DNA from: Lachnospiraceae bacterium
GTDB taxonomy: Bacteria > Bacillota > Clostridia > Lachnospirales > Lachnospiraceae
DNA: 64,000 bases
Direction of reading: 5' to 3'
Assembly (NCBI GenBank): GCA_024691425.1
Contig: JAILNQ010000123.1
Location: forward strand, 124,001-188,000
Each line of letters opens with the position of its first letter. Positions within the stretch are counted from its first letter, which is position 1. A model generated the notes under the pieces. That model made no database searches. It worked only from the letters and a program-made list of their open reading frames with translations, and had not been told where the DNA came from. Positions 19,108-29,051 of this stretch are shown here, piece after piece. The position numbers and the translations under genes are program-made.

Positions 19108-20328
19108 TTACGACAAATAGTTCCACGGGCTGACATACGCTCCGTCAAGTCTTACCGAAAAATGCAGATGCGGTCCCGTGCTCCTTCCGGTGGAACCTAC
19201 GCATCCTATCTGCTCGCCTCTTGCGACCATAGTGCCCGATCCGACCGAAACAGAACTTGCATGCATATAGATCGTTATCAGGCCGTCACCATGATCTATC
19301 ATGATATAGTTGCCCATCGTCGGCGAATATGATGCCGCGATCACCTCGCCGTCATATGCGGCCAGTATCGGTGAACCGCTCGGTGCGGCCATATCGACTC
19401 CGTTATGGAACTGCTGATTTCCGAGTATCGGATGCGTTCTGTATCCGTAATCGTCCGATATCCTCGTATATGAAGGTGCAGGCCATTTAAACTGGCCGCC
19501 GTCATAAACTATGGTTTTCTTGTTCTCTGCAAGGAGGCGCTTCTTCTCTTCAAGTATGGCGGCCTCGAGGTCTTTTATTATCTGATCCTGCTCGGCTATC
19601 ATCGCCTCATATTCGGCAATGGCGGCCTCTTTATTGCTGATATCTCCCTCGTATACCGTTATCTCTTTTTCCTTGTCCTCCATGAGGGCTTCAACGGCAT
19701 CCTGTTCGTTCTTTACTGCCGCACGCGCATCCTCAAGCTCCAGCTTCTGGGCTATAAGCTCTTCTTCTTTTGCGGCAACGGTTTCCTTCGCGAGTATATA
19801 AGAATCGAGCATGCGCTTGTCATAAGCGGAAATGCGCGTTATGAACTCTGCCTTGTTCAGAAACTCCGCGAAGCTTTTTGAGGTCAGGAGCATTTCTGCA
19901 GTTGATGTCTCCCCGCGCTCATACATGAACTTCACGCGCCTCTTCATAGTGTCATACTGCTGCGCCTCAACTTCTTTTGCTTCTTCGAGTTCTCTTTCTG
20001 TCGTCTCGATCTCGAACTCCTTGTCGGAGATGAGGCTCGTCAGAGTATCTATCTTGTCATTGATATCAGAAAGCTCGGAATCAAGTTCCTGTATGTAGTT
20101 CTCAAGATCGTTTTTTGTAGTCTCGAGGCTGGCAAGAAGTGATTTTACGTCAGTGAGGTTGCTTTTGAGTGATTTCCGCTCTTCTTCGGCCTTTTTCTTG
20201 GATTCCTCACTCTCTCTTATCTTGTCATTCGTAAGGGAGGCCGCATGCACAAATAGCGGCACATGTGCCGCTAAGAATGACGTAACTATCAACATTGCCA
20301 CAAAACGCGCTCCCCGTCTGCGTTTCAT
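19108..20328 (-). CDS. Coiled-coil M23 peptidase (EnvC/PcsB-type murein hydrolase activator)
   Basis: Signal peptide, long coiled coil, C-terminal M23 motif HNGVDMAAPSGSPILAAYDG...STGPHLHFSVRLDG; downstream of ftsEX. Confidence 0.92.
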   Translation of the reverse strand: MKRRRGARFVAMLIVTSFLAAHVPLFVHAASLTNDKIRESEESKKKAEEERKSLKSNLTDVKSLLASLETTKNDLENYIQELDSELSDINDKIDTLTSLISDKEFEIETTERELEEAKEVEAQQYDTMKRRVKFMYERGETSTAEMLLTSKSFAEFLNKAEFITRISAYDKRMLDSYILAKETVAAKEEELIAQKLELEDARAAVKNEQDAVEALMEDKEKEITVYEGDISNKEAAIAEYEAMIAEQDQIIKDLEAAILEEKKRLLAENKKTIVYDGGQFKWPAPSYTRISDDYGYRTHPILGNQQFHNGVDMAAPSGSPILAAYDGEVIAASYSPTMGNYIMIDHGDGLITIYMHASSVSVGSGTMVARGEQIGCVGSTGRSTGPHLHFSVRLDGAYVSPWNYLS

Positions 20329-20350
20329 ATCTTTCCCCTTCTGAAGCTTA

Positions 20351-21250
20351 CTAAACTTTCAAATGTCTTCTGACTGTGATCAGGCTTCCAAGAAATCCTA
20401 TCCCCACTCCGAGTATCAGCGATATCGGTATCAGATTCCTGAACAGCTCCTGCACGCTCATGAACTTGAGCATATCAGACAGCACGGCAAAATTAGCATT
20501 TGCATATTCCATCATTAATTTGTATAGGTAGTATATCGCTACCAGCGGTAGGGCTGAACCTATCAGTCCGATCAGGATTCCTTCTATCACGAAGGGAGAC
20601 CTTACGACAAAATCCTTTGCGCCTATAAGTCTCATTATTCCGATCTCTTCGCGCCTTACGGATATTCCCATTGCAACTGTATTGCTTATAAGGAACACCG
20701 ATACCAATAGGAGTATGCCTATGATCGCTAGCGAAACATAACTTATCAGCGTGTTCACGTTCGTCAGAACCTCTGCGGTGATATCGGAGCGGTTGACCTC
20801 TCTTATCCCAGGCACTGAATTGAGCCATTCCACGAGTTCCGGCTGCTTCGAAACATCTTTCAGATATATCTCGTAGTTCTCGGAACCTTCTAGAGGATTG
20901 TCGCCTTCATATCCATCGGCGTATTCCCCTAGGTAATCCTCCTTGAAGCTGTCCCACGCTTCAGCGGAAGATACGAACTTGACTTCTGAAACTTCTTCCC
21001 TCGACTGTATCTGGCTTCCTATCTGCTGAATCTTGTCATCGCTGAGGCCCTCGTCAAAGAACACGGTCACCGCAACTCCTGACTGGGCCGCCTTCACGCT
21101 ATACTGAACATTAATGACCAGACAGTAGAACAGTCCGAACAGGAATATGCACGATGAAATCGTGGCGATCGTTGCCAGGGAAAAGACCTTGTTTCTGAAG
21201 ATGTTCTTGAATCCCTGCTTGAATGTATACCAAAGCGTGCTAATCCTCAT
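20351..21250 (-). CDS. ftsX: Cell division protein FtsX
   Basis: FtsX topology and [31 protein letters not shown]; overlaps ftsE. Confidence 0.95.
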   Translation of the reverse strand: MRISTLWYTFKQGFKNIFRNKVFSLATIATISSCIFLFGLFYCLVINVQYSVKAAQSGVAVTVFFDEGLSDDKIQQIGSQIQSREEVSEVKFVSSAEAWDSFKEDYLGEYADGYEGDNPLEGSENYEIYLKDVSKQPELVEWLNSVPGIREVNRSDITAEVLTNVNTLISYVSLAIIGILLLVSVFLISNTVAMGISVRREEIGIMRLIGAKDFVVRSPFVIEGILIGLIGSALPLVAIYYLYKLMMEYANANFAVLSDMLKFMSVQELFRNLIPISLILGVGIGFLGSLITVRRHLKV

Positions 21251-21926
21251 CTATATACTCACCCTTCTCTTCATCACTGATGATGATTCCTTTTCTCATC
21301 GTGATAACACGTTTGCGCATCGCATTGACTATCTCTCTGTTATGCGTAACGACGAGAACTGTCGTACCGCGCCTGTTAATCTCCTCTAAAAGCTTCATGA
21401 TCTCCCATGAATTTCTCGGATCCAGGTTTCCTGTAGGCTCATCGGCAAGAAGTATCGGAGGATTGTTCACGAGCGCTCTTGCAAGCGCCACCCTCTGCTG
21501 CTCGCCGCCCGAAAGCTGCCATGTCTTTGCCTTGTACTTTCCTGCAAGACCGACAAGCGAAAGCATCGCAGGCACGTTCTTCCTTATCTGGCGGGTGGGC
21601 ACCTCAATAACGCGCTGCGCGAATGCAACGTTCTCATAAACATTCCTGTCCTTTAAAAGCCTGAAATCCTGGAACACCACTCCCACGTTCCTGCGGAACT
21701 TCGCAACTTTACGTCTGCGCAGTCTCGAAAGATCGTAGTTATTGACTATTATCCTTCCGCTCGTGGGCGTAAGCTCTCGGAGCAGAAGCTTGATAAGCGT
21801 TGACTTGCCGGAGCCGCTGTCTCCGACGATGAATACGAATTCCCCTTTTTTGATGTGCAGGCTGACGTCATTGAGAGCAGGCACACCCGTGGAGTACGAT
21901 TTGCTGACTGACTCCATTGTGATCAT
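21240..21926 (-). CDS. ftsE: Cell division ATP-binding protein FtsE
   Basis: [14 protein letters not shown] Walker [32 protein letters not shown]. Confidence 0.96.
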   Translation of the reverse strand: MITMESVSKSYSTGVPALNDVSLHIKKGEFVFIVGDSGSGKSTLIKLLLRELTPTSGRIIVNNYDLSRLRRRKVAKFRRNVGVVFQDFRLLKDRNVYENVAFAQRVIEVPTRQIRKNVPAMLSLVGLAGKYKAKTWQLSGGEQQRVALARALVNNPPILLADEPTGNLDPRNSWEIMKLLEEINRRGTTVLVVTHNREIVNAMRKRVITMRKGIIISDEEKGEYIDED

Positions 21927-21956
21927 GATATCTCCTCATTTCCCCTTAAAAAAATA

Positions 21957-23045
21957 CTACTGATCAAAATCTTCCATATAACGCATGTACTTGACGACCA
22001 TCAGAGCGATCTTGAACGTGATCGCATCCTCGAACACTCTAAGGTCGAGCCCCGTCGTCTTCTGAAGCTTGTCAAGACGGTACACGAGCGTATTACGGTG
22101 TATGTACAGCTGACGGCTCGTTTCCGAAACGTTCAGGCTGTTCTCAAAGAACTTGTTGATCGTCATAAGAGTTTCTTCATCGAACTCGTCCGGGCTCTTC
22201 CCGTCGAAGATCTCTCTTATGAACATCTTGCATAAAGGTATGGGCAGCTGATATATGAGACGCCCGATACCGAGTGAGCTGTAAGCTATGATATCCCTGT
22301 CATCAAAGAATATCCTTCCGACGTCGAGCGCCATCTTCGCTTCCTTGTATGACTTCGAAACCTCACGTATCTCATTTACTATCGTTCCGTATGAAACGTG
22401 GCAGGTATTCCCTGTCTGTTTGCTGACGATCTCAAGAACCTGGCGTGCTGCCTTATCAACATCCTCGTAAGTTTCATTCGCGGCAAGTTCCCTGACGATT
22501 ATAATGCCCTTCTCGTCAACCGCCGTGATAAAGTCCTTCGTCCTTGATTTGAAGAAGGTCCGAATGCTCTCGAGCATGTTCACTTCTTTTGCCGAAGGCG
22601 TTTCCGCTATTATGATTATCCTTCGCGCCTCTGCATCAATACGCAGCTTCTGTGAACGCGTATAAATATCTACGAGAAGCAGATTGTCGAGCAGGAGGTT
22701 CTTGATGAAGTTATCCTTATCGAACCTCTCCCTGTATGCTATCAGCAGATTCTGTATCTGGAACGCCGCAATCTTTCCTATAGTATATGAATCCTCAGTG
22801 GTACCCTGCGCAACAAGAATGTACTCTATCTGAAGCTCATCATATACTTTGAAAAACTGATAGCCCGAAATCTCCTGGCTGTCCGCAGGCGACTGAGTGA
22901 AGCTCGCCGCGGCCTCGTGATAGTTGATCGTTTCCTTGAAAGTTGAGGCAAGAACCTTTCCGTCAGCATCGATAACCGACAGTTCTACCCTCGTGATCCC
23001 CTTTAACCCCTCAATAGTACTCTGAAGTATCTGATTAGAAATCAT
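21957..23045 (-). CDS. PucR/CdaR-type HTH regulator
   Basis: C-terminal FFENSLNVSETSRQLYIHRNTLVYRLDKLQKTTGLDLR; start refined (AAGGAGAAAGGTATG). Confidence 0.88.
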   Translation of the reverse strand: MISNQILQSTIEGLKGITRVELSVIDADGKVLASTFKETINYHEAAASFTQSPADSQEISGYQFFKVYDELQIEYILVAQGTTEDSYTIGKIAAFQIQNLLIAYRERFDKDNFIKNLLLDNLLLVDIYTRSQKLRIDAEARRIIIIAETPSAKEVNMLESIRTFFKSRTKDFITAVDEKGIIIVRELAANETYEDVDKAARQVLEIVSKQTGNTCHVSYGTIVNEIREVSKSYKEAKMALDVGRIFFDDRDIIAYSSLGIGRLIYQLPIPLCKMFIREIFDGKSPDEFDEETLMTINKFFENSLNVSETSRQLYIHRNTLVYRLDKLQKTTGLDLRVFEDAITFKIALMVVKYMRYMEDFDQ

Positions 23046-23119
23046 ACCTTTCTCCTTTGGCATCCGTCTATAAGCCTGTTAACCCCCACAGACATTATAT
23101 CGTTTATTCTAATACATAT

Positions 23120-23146
23120 TGACAAAAAAGAAAAGATTTTTTGTCA
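23120..23146. repeat. Perfect 10-bp inverted repeat TGACAAAAAA-N7-TTTTTTGTCA
   Basis: Read directly upstream of the PucR-type regulator, just upstream of a minus-strand TATAAT (plus 23094-23099). Confidence 0.7.
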
Positions 23147-23161
23147 CTTTTTCACAAAGCA

Positions 23162-24592
23162 CTATCTTTTTGCTTTATAAAATTCACACCTGTATCTGTC
23201 GAATTCAAAATCGGCCTCTTTCTCCATGCAAAGCCCGTATCCTTCAAGTGTTTCAAGATCGGAATCATCCGGCGAGGCGCCATCGAGCACCGCAATCCAC
23301 AGATCCGATCCATTCTTCTCGGAAAGATCGGCAGCCGCATCAAGCGGGAACATGAATGTCAGCTCGGCGGCACTGCCGTCAACATATGTATAGAAAGGAA
23401 TGCAGTTCTGAAGCTCCTCGTGTCCGCCGATGCAGTACAGCACGTCCCCCTCATTTATGTTTTCAGAAAGGAATGCGATCTCCTCATCAGCGCTCGTTGC
23501 GTACTCGCCAGAAAACGTCACCGCATATGTGCATGCTCCCACAGCTACGGAGATAGCAGCGGCGGCAATGAATGTCCTGTCGGACCTTGAGAGCATGATC
23601 GCAGCGAAAAGCCATAGCAGTCCTGTTGCAAAGAACATATATCTGTCAACGAAAATATTCGCACTCATTATCTTGCTTACAACCGTTCCGAAAATCAGGA
23701 CCCCGTAGTATACGGTAAAACAGCAGCCGGCATATATGCATTCCGGATTCCTGCTTCCGCCTTTTATAACGCCATAAGCGAAAATCACAAGCGACGCTGC
23801 CATAAGTGCGGCCGCAAGAACGGTTCCGGCTTTCATTCCGGATATGTAAGGATATGCCATGTACTGCACGAACAGAGGCAGATCGATGTCGGGCATCGAG
23901 AAATACCCGCTGACCCTCGATATCTGCCGGAGCGTTATTATAAGGCACGGCGTATACAGCACGATGGTCGCAAGAAGGCAGATGAACCAGCTCTTAAGTC
24001 TCTTCCTCTCACAGATAATGAAGTATATCAGCACATAAAGATACGAAAACCCTGCGGTCACGAACGCAAAATGATGCGTATAACCTGCCAGTACGGAGAA
24101 AACGGTAAATCCTGCCCAGCTTCTGAATGTGTTCTCCTTTACTGCTTCATATGCATATATGCCGGATCCCGTCGCAAAGAAGAACCCGAGGCTGTACATC
24201 CTTATCTCCACCCCGAAATACAGCATGAGCGGCATCAGAGTAATAAACGTCATAAAAAGAAGCGCCGTCTTAAGGGAGAATCTGCGCCGAACTTTCACTG
24301 CTCCGAGCACAAGCGTCAATAGCATCGGTATCACCGAAGTGATCTTCATGACGGGAATGCTGTAACCGAACACCTTCGTCATGCCAAAAAGCAATATATT
24401 GTAAAGCGGAGGGAGAGTGTCTGCCATCGAGCGCTTTATGACGCCGGAAAAATCCGTATGCACAAGAGATGCCGAGAACGCTTCATCCATCCAGACGTTG
24501 CTGTTCCAGACCAGCGACAGGTAAATGCACGAAAAGACGGCAAATGCAGCCGATATGATGATTTTTTCATTTTTTTCGGAAATATTCTTCAT
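23162..24592 (-). CDS. Multi-pass membrane glycosyltransferase (GT39/ArnT-like)
   Basis: N-terminal WNSNVWMDEAFSASLVHTDF and many TM segments; start refined to MKNISEK. Confidence 0.7.
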   Translation of the reverse strand: MKNISEKNEKIIISAAFAVFSCIYLSLVWNSNVWMDEAFSASLVHTDFSGVIKRSMADTLPPLYNILLFGMTKVFGYSIPVMKITSVIPMLLTLVLGAVKVRRRFSLKTALLFMTFITLMPLMLYFGVEIRMYSLGFFFATGSGIYAYEAVKENTFRSWAGFTVFSVLAGYTHHFAFVTAGFSYLYVLIYFIICERKRLKSWFICLLATIVLYTPCLIITLRQISRVSGYFSMPDIDLPLFVQYMAYPYISGMKAGTVLAAALMAASLVIFAYGVIKGGSRNPECIYAGCCFTVYYGVLIFGTVVSKIMSANIFVDRYMFFATGLLWLFAAIMLSRSDRTFIAAAAISVAVGACTYAVTFSGEYATSADEEIAFLSENINEGDVLYCIGGHEELQNCIPFYTYVDGSAAELTFMFPLDAAADLSEKNGSDLWIAVLDGASPDDSDLETLEGYGLCMEKEADFEFDRYRCEFYKAKR

Positions 24593-24618
24593 ATAATTAT
24601 GTTTTTTTCCGATATATG

Positions 24619-24627
24619 TGATATAAT
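24619..24627 (+). promoter_or_regulatory. Extended -10 (TGATATAAT) of the yjfB-like gene
   Basis: TGnTATAAT about 30 nt upstream of the start codon, followed by RBS AAAGGAG. Confidence 0.5.
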
Positions 24628-24658
24628 ACAATCAAAGTAATACGAAAGGAGCATGCAA

Positions 24659-24850
24659 ATGGAATTAAGCATTGATGCTATCCCCTATATTTCAATGGCT
24701 ATGGCGCACGAGAATGTTATGTCTGCTGTCGGCACAAGCATGCTCGAAGCAACTCTTGACGTAGCATCCTCGGAGATCGAAAACCTTACCAAGGCCATGG
24801 AGCTTTCCGTCAATCCTGCGGTAGGCGCTAATATTGATGTAGCAGTCTGA
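24659..24850 (+). CDS. yjfB: YjfB-family putative motility protein (small)
   Basis: MELSIDAIPYISMAMAHENVMSAVGTSMLEATLDVASSEIENLTKAMELSVNPAVGANIDVAV matches the YjfB family pattern. Confidence 0.8.
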   Translation: MELSIDAIPYISMAMAHENVMSAVGTSMLEATLDVASSEIENLTKAMELSVNPAVGANIDVAV

Positions 24851-24854
24851 CGGT

Positions 24855-25697
24855 TCATTCGGACCCGCCGAGGTTTATCTTTCTGAACCCTATCACGAAG
24901 TTCGCAATCCCGGATGAATCAGTTATTTTCGCGTAGCAGATCTGGAAATGGGACGTAGTCCTATCCGGATTTATTCTTATGTAATTAACACTGTACAGAT
25001 CGTCATCCCCTGCACAGCAGACCAGCGTGTCATATCCCGTCTCTTCCATCAGCCTGTCAAAGTCTTCGGGCATCGCATAGGTCTCAAAATACTTCTGCAT
25101 AGAAAAATGATAATCAACCATCGTCCTGCCGATCTTTACCGCTTCACCGTTATCTGAAAAATCACCATTATTCTGCACAAGCGTGACTTTTTTACTCTTT
25201 CCCTCAAGATACCAGACTGACATATATTCCCTTGAAAGTCCGTCAAGAAGCTTCACATGCCTCTCCTGTTCGGCCTTGATCTCGAGCTGATGGCGGTACT
25301 GACTGTCTATGTTCTCGAAGCCGTACAGGATCTTTCGCCCGTCCTCGATCGGTACGATCTTCAGGCGATAATACAGTATCCTGTCATTATGAACGGAGCG
25401 ATAAATATGAAGCACCGGGATTTTGCCGGTAAGCTTTTCCGTGATGTATGCCTTATCGGCTAACCGCAGGACCTCCTCGGCATCATCCGAATACACGGTA
25501 TCGTGTACATACTTCTCCATTATCTCCGTCATCGTGACGCCTCTTCGGAAATCTTCCTCATAACGCATGGAATAATCGTCAAGACGGATCGGGTATGCCT
25601 TTTTCGTGTCCGCATCCATGTACACTATGGACGTATAGCTTTCGGCTATCGCAAAAAAAGCCTCATATAATAGTTTTGCCCCATCCTGATCATACAT
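24855..25697 (-). CDS. Tandem PAS-like sensor protein without recognizable output domain
   Basis: Two similar halves, each ending in a PAS-like beta sheet (YRLKIVPIEDGRKILYGFENID and FQICYAKITDSSGIANFVIGFRKI). Confidence 0.5.
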   Translation of the reverse strand: MYDQDGAKLLYEAFFAIAESYTSIVYMDADTKKAYPIRLDDYSMRYEEDFRRGVTMTEIMEKYVHDTVYSDDAEEVLRLADKAYITEKLTGKIPVLHIYRSVHNDRILYYRLKIVPIEDGRKILYGFENIDSQYRHQLEIKAEQERHVKLLDGLSREYMSVWYLEGKSKKVTLVQNNGDFSDNGEAVKIGRTMVDYHFSMQKYFETYAMPEDFDRLMEETGYDTLVCCAGDDDLYSVNYIRINPDRTTSHFQICYAKITDSSGIANFVIGFRKINLGGSE

Positions 25698-25724
25698 AGG
25701 AATCTTCTCCTTTTTGTACCTCTG

Positions 25725-27137
25725 TCAGCTGAGCGTGAAACCGCCGAACTGCAGGTGTCCGTCTCCGCGGAACGTGAAGAACAGGCTATTCACACCGTCG
25801 GGAACCGCAACGCATCCTTCGGTCTCATGCCAAATGTTCGCATATCCTATGTCAAAGCTTCCGAGGATCTGTCCGTCCCACGCAGTCCTTACCTCCAGTT
25901 TTCCGTTCGCATATCCTTTCGTCTGCACCGAAATAACCTTCGCACCCATGCATTTGAAATACTTAAAACCGGCTCTGGCACCGTCAGTCATGTTGCATAC
26001 ATACCCGTTGACTTCGTCACCGTCGCGGCCTTCCTGGGTGATCTTCGGGAACCTGTCGTCCATCCATCCCTGCCACGGAACAGAAAGCTCCTGCTCATCC
26101 GTGAAGAGGTTGCATGCCAGATAGGCCGGATAAAAACCCTTTTCGGTAAAAGGCACGCTGCCGCATGATGTCAGCTCTGCCTGGCGGAACTTCACATCGC
26201 CGTCGGGAACGAGTTTTTCAAAGCATCCCTGGCGGCTGTAGTTCGTGCCGTTCGTATGTCTGTGATAAAAAATATACCACTGCCCGCCGATCTCAACCAT
26301 GCTTCCGTGATTGTTCGCGCAGTAGCATCCCGGCATATCCGCCCTTTTATATGTATCTATTCCTATGTCCCCGTTGTCTACGAGAACTCCCTGATATGTA
26401 AATCCGATGTCGGGTTTTTCGCTCGTTGCATAGCACAGTTCCCTGCACACCTGTGAAGAATAGATGAAATAATAGAGCCCGTTCCTCTTTCTGATCGAAG
26501 GTGCTTCAAAGAACGCATGGTTCTCAAATGCGGTTCCCTTGCTGTTGTGCTGAGCCGGAACAATGAACACCGGTTCCTTTTCGACCGTCAGCATGTCCTG
26601 GCCGAGCACCGTGCACATAGCGCCGTGCCTGGACGTATCCGGGATCGCGCAGAAACCTGTATAGAGATATGTTTTGTCCCCTTCAGTGAGCACGCCCGGG
26701 TCGAACTGCGGTTCATCGCCTTCTCTCTCTCCGAGCCTCGTGCCGTCTTCATAATGAACGTATCCGTAAAACTCATATTTTCCGGCAGGCGTATCCGAAA
26801 CTGCCACAGACACTATGCCACAGTTCGAGAGAACATAGTAAAGATAATATCTTCCATCGGGACCTACCGTAACATCAGGTGCGTAAAGGTTCCCCTGCAG
26901 ATCCGTGTTTGCCGGATCGTCGCTCTTCTTATATATGACCCCCTCATACCTCCAAGTGCCAAGGTCTGATACATCGGCGGACCAGCATACATAATCGCCC
27001 ATGCAGTACACGTCTCCGTTGAACTTATCGTGCGAACCGTACACATACACGCGCCCGTCAAAAACATAAGGCTCTCCGTCCGGTATGTATTCCCATGAAG
27101 GAAGATAGGGATTAGTTATCTGTTTCAGAGTATCCAT
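25725..27137 (-). CDS. Glycoside hydrolase family 43 protein
   Basis: NPYLPSWEYIPDGEPYVFDGRVYVYGSHD, YAPDVTVGPDGRYYLYYV, FFEAPSIRKRNGLYYFIYS. Confidence 0.88.
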   Translation of the reverse strand: MDTLKQITNPYLPSWEYIPDGEPYVFDGRVYVYGSHDKFNGDVYCMGDYVCWSADVSDLGTWRYEGVIYKKSDDPANTDLQGNLYAPDVTVGPDGRYYLYYVLSNCGIVSVAVSDTPAGKYEFYGYVHYEDGTRLGEREGDEPQFDPGVLTEGDKTYLYTGFCAIPDTSRHGAMCTVLGQDMLTVEKEPVFIVPAQHNSKGTAFENHAFFEAPSIRKRNGLYYFIYSSQVCRELCYATSEKPDIGFTYQGVLVDNGDIGIDTYKRADMPGCYCANNHGSMVEIGGQWYIFYHRHTNGTNYSRQGCFEKLVPDGDVKFRQAELTSCGSVPFTEKGFYPAYLACNLFTDEQELSVPWQGWMDDRFPKITQEGRDGDEVNGYVCNMTDGARAGFKYFKCMGAKVISVQTKGYANGKLEVRTAWDGQILGSFDIGYANIWHETEGCVAVPDGVNSLFFTFRGDGHLQFGGFTLS

Positions 27138-27185
27138 TCATTTACCTCCTGTGAAGCGATCATCTCTCCGTTCGGAAAATGCCTC

Positions 27186-28157
27186 TTATCCGAGCGCCGA
27201 AAGAACCGGATCAAGGCCGAACATGACAAACAGCATGATAAGCAAAGCAAGCACTGTCGGAACATTTATCCAGTTCTTCCGCTCATGCTTTACGGTGAAC
27301 ATTTCCTTGAGTCCTTCAAATCTGCCTTCGTGCTTTGAAAGCCATACAACGCACGGTACGGCGATGGCAGTAGATATGAGCGCTCCGATCAGCGTAACAC
27401 CGAGGAGCACATAGATCGCATTCCCTTTCCTTGCGGCTTCCGCGGATTCTGCAAGATCCACGCCGTCTCCTGCATACTTAGCGGCCGCCGTCATTACAAA
27501 GAGAAGCAGCATGTTCGCGCCGTTTACGCATATATGCAGTATTATCGACGGATACACGCTGTCTGCCGCTTTATTTACGATCGCGAAAACCACACCGAGC
27601 ACGAACGCATACGCCGCCTGGTTGACATTCATATGCGCGAGCGCAAAGAAGAGCGCCGAAATGAGCGCTGCCCGCATAGGCCCTTCATGTTTCTCGTATC
27701 CGCGCGCGAATATCGATCTGAACATGAACTCCTCACAGAACGGCCCATAAACTGCCGCGAGGAAAAGAACGATCGCATTCGATCCTCCTGTAAGGCTGTC
27801 CGACATCTGCACCATCGTGTTCTCCACGAAAAGCTGTGAGAGCACATTCACGAAAGATGCCAGCGGAGTTACAAGAACAGACAGGAGAATGCACATCAGG
27901 ACGCTCCCTGCTTTTATCGGGCGGAATCCGAGATCCGTCTTAAAGTCCGATCTCTTGATCAGTATGTATATGGCAGAAGGGATCAGTATAGTAAGCTCTG
28001 ATATGACAAGCGAAACCTCCACGGGCAGGGTGAGTCCCTTTCCGTCAAGAAGGGTTATTCCGACTGACATCAGAATATGCGCGATCATGGAGAGCAGAAA
28101 AAGCCATCCGAGCCCTTTCAGTTCAGAATCTGCATTATCTCTTTGCAATAAATCCAC
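27186..28157 (-). CDS. CPBP-family intramembrane metalloprotease
   Basis: CEEFMFRSIFARGYEKH, ALFFALAHMN, HICVNGANM motifs. Confidence 0.9.
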   Translation of the reverse strand: MDLLQRDNADSELKGLGWLFLLSMIAHILMSVGITLLDGKGLTLPVEVSLVISELTILIPSAIYILIKRSDFKTDLGFRPIKAGSVLMCILLSVLVTPLASFVNVLSQLFVENTMVQMSDSLTGGSNAIVLFLAAVYGPFCEEFMFRSIFARGYEKHEGPMRAALISALFFALAHMNVNQAAYAFVLGVVFAIVNKAADSVYPSIILHICVNGANMLLLFVMTAAAKYAGDGVDLAESAEAARKGNAIYVLLGVTLIGALISTAIAVPCVVWLSKHEGRFEGLKEMFTVKHERKNWINVPTVLALLIMLFVMFGLDPVLSALG

Positions 28158-28207
28158 CTCTTATATATTCTCCTTCGGAATGCGAGAATCTCTTCAGAGC
28201 TTCTTGC

Positions 28208-29050
28208 TCATTTTATCTTTCGTATCGATTTTTCTTCTATTATTATCCTGCGCTCCTTGTACAGTCTTCCGACCGCGCGCTTGAATGCGTTCTTGCTCAT
28301 TCCGAGTTCTCTTTTTATGACCTCGGGACTTGCCGAATCAGAAAAAGGCAGCACCCCGTCATAGCTGTCAATGACAGACAGAACATGCTCGGCATCCGCA
28401 TCCATCTGGATGTAAGCCTTCTCCCTTGCCGAAAGAGTAAGCTTTCCGTCATCCCTGACATCGGTGACTCTCGCTTCTATCGTCTGCCCGACGCGCAGGC
28501 AGAAAACCTCTTTTGCCGGGACAAGTGCCGAATACTTATCATCCACCGCAACGAATGCGCCAAAGCGTTCGCTTATCTGGTAAACTCTGCCTGTGACTTT
28601 ATCATCCTTCTTATATGGTGAATCGCAAGACAGTGCATTGTAGACATTCATAGTAAGACAGAGTCTTCCGCTCTTATCAACGTAAAGGCTTACTAGAACC
28701 TCTTCTCCCGGCTCAACCTTCTTAGTCTGCTCCGCATACGGCAGCAGAAGGTCTTTCTCAAGTCCCCAGTCGACGAAGGCTCCGGGTTTTTCCACCGCCG
28801 CGACGCGAAGAAGCTTCACTTCCCCGAGCATTATGAGAGGAGTCCTTACCGTAGCGATAAGCCGGTCCATTGAATCCCGGTATATGAATACTTCCATTTT
28901 ATCGCCGATTCCGGCATCACCTGCCTGGTTCTTCGGAAGAAGTACCTCCTCGGCTCCGTGATTTTTGCCTCCGGCATTCTCGGAAAGATATACTCCGTGT
29001 TCGGTTCTCCCTGAAACATACAGGGTCATTTTTTTTCCGGGTTCTATCAT
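28208..29050 (-). CDS. cvfB: S1-domain RNA-binding protein, CvfB-like
   Basis: Tandem S1-like domains (GAFVDWGLEKDLLLPYAEQ; FGAFVAVDDKYSALVPAKE) and C-terminal winged helix; start refined to MIEPGKK. Confidence 0.8.
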   Translation of the reverse strand: MIEPGKKMTLYVSGRTEHGVYLSENAGGKNHGAEEVLLPKNQAGDAGIGDKMEVFIYRDSMDRLIATVRTPLIMLGEVKLLRVAAVEKPGAFVDWGLEKDLLLPYAEQTKKVEPGEEVLVSLYVDKSGRLCLTMNVYNALSCDSPYKKDDKVTGRVYQISERFGAFVAVDDKYSALVPAKEVFCLRVGQTIEARVTDVRDDGKLTLSAREKAYIQMDADAEHVLSVIDSYDGVLPFSDSASPEVIKRELGMSKNAFKRAVGRLYKERRIIIEEKSIRKIK

Positions 29051-29051
29051 A

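Noticed and set aside
24608-24615. Sigma-D-like -10 (TCCGATAT) upstream of yjfB
   Set aside because: No TAAA-type -35 at the required distance, while a clear extended sigma-A -10 lies just downstream.
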